Shown here: piece after piece, positions 62,052 to 64,000 of the stretch
Layout: the number at the start of each line of letters is the position of its first letter
Numbering within the stretch: the first letter of the stretch is position 1
Origin: Halegenticoccus tardaugens
GTDB lineage: Archaea > Halobacteriota > Halobacteria > Halobacteriales > Haloferacaceae
Length of the DNA: 64,000 nucleotides
NCBI RefSeq assembly: GCF_004116405.1
Contig: NZ_SDIC01000002.1
Location: forward strand, 186,001 to 250,000
Direction: 5' to 3'
Program-made: the position numbers and the translations under genes
The notes under the pieces: generated by a model
Databases searched by the model: none
What the model was told of the DNA's origin: nothing
Seen by the model: the letters and a program-made list of their open reading frames with translations, nothing else

Positions 62052-63071
62052 TCAGACGTTCGGTGCGACCTCGGTACAGAGGAGTTCGAGCTGGTCCATC
62101 ATGTCTCCATGGGACATCCCCTCGAAGTAGATACGGGTGACAACGTGGTTGACGTCGAGCACGTCCTCGTAGGACCGAAGCTCCTCGATCCAGTCGTCGG
62201 GGTCACCCACGATGAAGCGATCCTCGACGAGGTCCTGCGGGTCGTAGTCCTCGTGGATGACGTCGTGACCCAGGTCTCCACGCTCTGACTCCTCGTGTCC
62301 ACGGCCTTTGTATTGCTTTTCGTACCCGGAGACGAGATGCTCGTGGGCCAACTCGACCGCCTCTTCGGTCGTTTCGGCGATGATTCCATCCCTGAACAGT
62401 GGTTGGTCGACCTCGTCGGAAGGGACACCCTGGCCTTCGAGCATCTCGTCGAACGTGTCACGGCGAGCGGCGAGTCCCTCCCGGTCGGGCTGGGTCCCTG
62501 GAAACCAGCAGTCGACCAGCCCTTTCGACCGAAGACGGGCGGTTCGGTCGAGAACGACGTCGTGGTAGCCCCCGACCCAGATCCGGGGCCGCGGGGACGA
62601 TGCCGGCCGAGGGGTACACCGGAACTCCTCGACACTCCGGAACTCGCCATCGAAGGTCACACGCTCCTCACTCCACAATCGGGAGACGAGTGTGAGGTAC
62701 TCTTCGTACATGGTGCCGCGACGGTCCCGGTCGACTTCGTACAGGTCGAACTCGCGAGGCCGATAACCCACTGCTGCGCCCAGGATGAACCGGCCGTCGG
62801 AGAGGCCGTCGAGTATCGCACCGCGCTCCGCCAACCGTACGGGGTCGTAAAGCGGGAGCAGGAGGATCGCTGTCCCCAAGTCAATCTCGCTCGTGACGGG
62901 CGCGATACCCGAGAGCACCGTGAGTGGGTCTGACCAGTACTGGTCGACCTCTGCTTCGTGATGTTCCTGCAGGAAGACCGAATCGAGGCCGTTCTGCTCG
63001 GCGTACTGGACCTCCTCGATCAGTTCGTCGTAGTGGTGGTCACCCTGAATCGGTGAGAATCCGAGCCTCAT
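62052..63071 (-). CDS. LLM-class flavin/F420-dependent oxidoreductase (copy 3)
   Basis: 339-residue LLM barrel: MRLGFSPIQGDHHYDELIEEV, EHHEAEVDQYWSDPLTVLSGIAP, the ILDGLSDGRFILGAAVGYRPREFD core (about 88-111) and RIWVGGYHDVVLDRTARLRSKG near 163-184. The EHH string near residue 41 is typical of alkanal/nitrilotriacetate-type monooxygenases, so this copy may be an oxygenase, unlike copies 1 and 2. The 43-bp spacing from HyuB suggests joint expression. It is divergent from the amidase gene, with about 130 bp between starts. Confidence 0.86.
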   Translation of the reverse strand: MRLGFSPIQGDHHYDELIEEVQYAEQNGLDSVFLQEHHEAEVDQYWSDPLTVLSGIAPVTSEIDLGTAILLLPLYDPVRLAERGAILDGLSDGRFILGAAVGYRPREFDLYEVDRDRRGTMYEEYLTLVSRLWSEERVTFDGEFRSVEEFRCTPRPASSPRPRIWVGGYHDVVLDRTARLRSKGLVDCWFPGTQPDREGLAARRDTFDEMLEGQGVPSDEVDQPLFRDGIIAETTEEAVELAHEHLVSGYEKQYKGRGHEESERGDLGHDVIHEDYDPQDLVEDRFIVGDPDDWIEELRSYEDVLDVNHVVTRIYFEGMSHGDMMDQLELLCTEVAPNV

Positions 63072-63200
63072 AGCTATCCTACCGGTGACTGCTCATAAAA
63101 ACGTACTGCGCTCGAAGGACGGCTGACCGCCTCGGAGCCCTTTATGGGGTCATCACCGAACCGGAGAAAGATTGATTATTCGACCGGCAGGTGACAAGCC

Positions 63201-64000
63201 ATGACCCGAATGCGTTCTGTCGACGAAGCGGATGTCGAGGCGTACGCCGACGTCATCGATCTCGAGTTCGCTGCCGGTGAGGTAACAGCCGCCGCCGCCC
63301 GAGTGAACACCCTTGCAGACATCTACGAGCAACTCGAGAGCGTCCCCGTCGAATCGATCGAACCCCGGGATACTCGCAGCGACGTCTTCGAAACGCAGCC
63401 GTACCGGCCCGGTAACGACGAAGATCCGCATAATGCCTGGCTTTCGAAGTTCGGTCTGGAACGCCCCGAATCTGGTGATACGGTCGCGGATCTCACGGTC
63501 GCCATCAAGGACAACACGTGCGTCCGAGGCGTGGAGCTCACGTGCGGGTCGCGGGCGTTCGAGGGGTATATCCCGGGCGAACATGCGGAAGTGGTCGATC
63601 GCCTCCTCGACGCTGGTGCGCGAATCGCCGGCAAGACTAACATGGACGAGCTTGCGTTCGGTCCAACTTCCGAGACGAGTGCGTTCGGCCCAACCGAGAA
63701 CCCGGTCAACACCGACCACGTTGCGGGCGGCTCCTCCTCCGGCAGCGCGAGTGCTGTCGCTGCGGGTGACGTCGACCTCGCACTCGGCACCGACACGGGT
63801 GGTAGCGTCCGGATTCCGTCGAGTTACTGCGGAATCGTCGGTATCAAGCCGACGTTCGGCCGTGTACCGCTGCAAGGCATCGCCGAACTCGCGTTCTCGA
63901 TGGACCACGTCGGGTCGCTCGCGCGCGACGTTGAAACGGCTGCACGGGGGCTCGAGGTCATGTCCGATCCTGCGCCAGATGGTTCAGAACTAGACTACAC
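63201..64000 (+). CDS. Amidase signature-family enzyme (partial, 3' end outside window)
   Basis: 266 residues are visible. After an N-terminal helical part, VAIKDNTCVRGVELTCGSRAF gives the catalytic Lys (about residue 102). AGKTNMDELAFGPTSETSAFGPT, AGGSSSGSASAVAAGDVDLALG and TDTGGSVRIPSSYCGIVG provide the cis-Ser and nucleophile Ser of the Ser-cisSer-Lys triad. The frame stays open to the right edge. Related to GatA, AtzF and urea/aryl amidases. Start ATG 63201 is the first Met after the divergent promoter. With HyuA/HyuB it could finish amide degradation, but GatA-like function cannot be excluded without the C-terminus. Confidence 0.88.
   Translation, partial: MTRMRSVDEADVEAYADVIDLEFAAGEVTAAAARVNTLADIYEQLESVPVESIEPRDTRSDVFETQPYRPGNDEDPHNAWLSKFGLERPESGDTVADLTVAIKDNTCVRGVELTCGSRAFEGYIPGEHAEVVDRLLDAGARIAGKTNMDELAFGPTSETSAFGPTENPVNTDHVAGGSSSGSASAVAAGDVDLALGTDTGGSVRIPSSYCGIVGIKPTFGRVPLQGIAELAFSMDHVGSLARDVETAARGLEVMSDPAPDGSELDY

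Overview
The window comes from a halophilic archaeon (class Halobacteria). The proteins are strongly acidic and the DNA is GC-rich. Many genes start within a few bases of the position expected for leaderless transcripts, with a TATA-like box about 25 bases upstream. Several families are typical of this class: a Bat-type HTH_10 regulator, a HalOD1 domain, a DUF7344-like wHTH, LLM-class (F420/flavin) oxidoreductases and halobacterial IS200/IS605 elements. No rRNA, tRNA or CRISPR array was seen.

Region 1 (1-9.7 kb) handles sulfur and redox. On the minus strand lie a rhodanese-MBL fusion, two YeeE/YedE thiosulfate-type transporters and a PiT-family permease that runs off the left edge. Divergent from these are a TusA-like sulfurtransferase, a DsrE-like protein and a small HalOD1 protein. 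A CoA-disulfide-reductase-like flavoenzyme with an M20 peptidase follows, then a polytopic membrane protein with a divergent HTH_10 regulator. Three promoters here share one dyad, (A/G)TATT-N13-AATA(C/T), which suggests one sulfur- or redox-responsive regulon.

Region 2 (10.9-18.3 kb) is a cyclic-amide/ureide cassette: dihydropyrimidinase-type hydrolase, LLM oxidoreductase, N-carbamoyl-amino-acid hydrolase and a nucleobase/hydantoin-type NCS1 permease. A TnpB element with one amber codon sits inside it. Region 3 (18.5-24.5 kb) holds a PIN/RHH toxin-antitoxin pair with a visible operator, a MarR-NTF2-VOC-SRPBCC cluster, an AlkZ-like winged-helix protein, a YdeI-like protein and an SRPBCC remnant cut by a complete IS200/IS605 element (24,462-26,328).

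Region 4 (26.4-42.1 kb) is rich in peptide-handling genes: M20 dipeptidase, LLM oxidoreductase, SDR, two paralogous M28 peptidases, an amidohydrolase, an enolase-superfamily epimerase, a Zn-dependent dehydrogenase and a hydantoin/Asp-Glu racemase. A sodium:solute symporter lies in an operon with two single-helix microproteins and an anchored exported protein. Region 5 (42.5-53 kb) has Tat-exported PhoD and PhoX phosphatases, small haloarchaeal proteins, an Lrp regulator, an EEP-family hydrolase and transposon debris. Region 6 (53.2-64 kb) returns to amide chemistry: creatininase family, threonine-synthase-like enzyme, M19 dipeptidase, HyuA/HyuB, a third LLM oxidoreductase and an amidase cut by the right edge.

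My reading is that 10.9-64 kb is an accessory catabolic island for N-containing ring compounds, dipeptides and possibly D-amino-acid derivatives. Uptake would be by the SSS and NCS1 carriers, ring opening by the hydantoinases, hydrolysis by the peptidases and amidases, and stereochemical correction by the epimerase and racemase. The island was assembled among at least ten IS200/IS605-derived insertions, including a 215-bp non-autonomous element present twice in inverted orientation.
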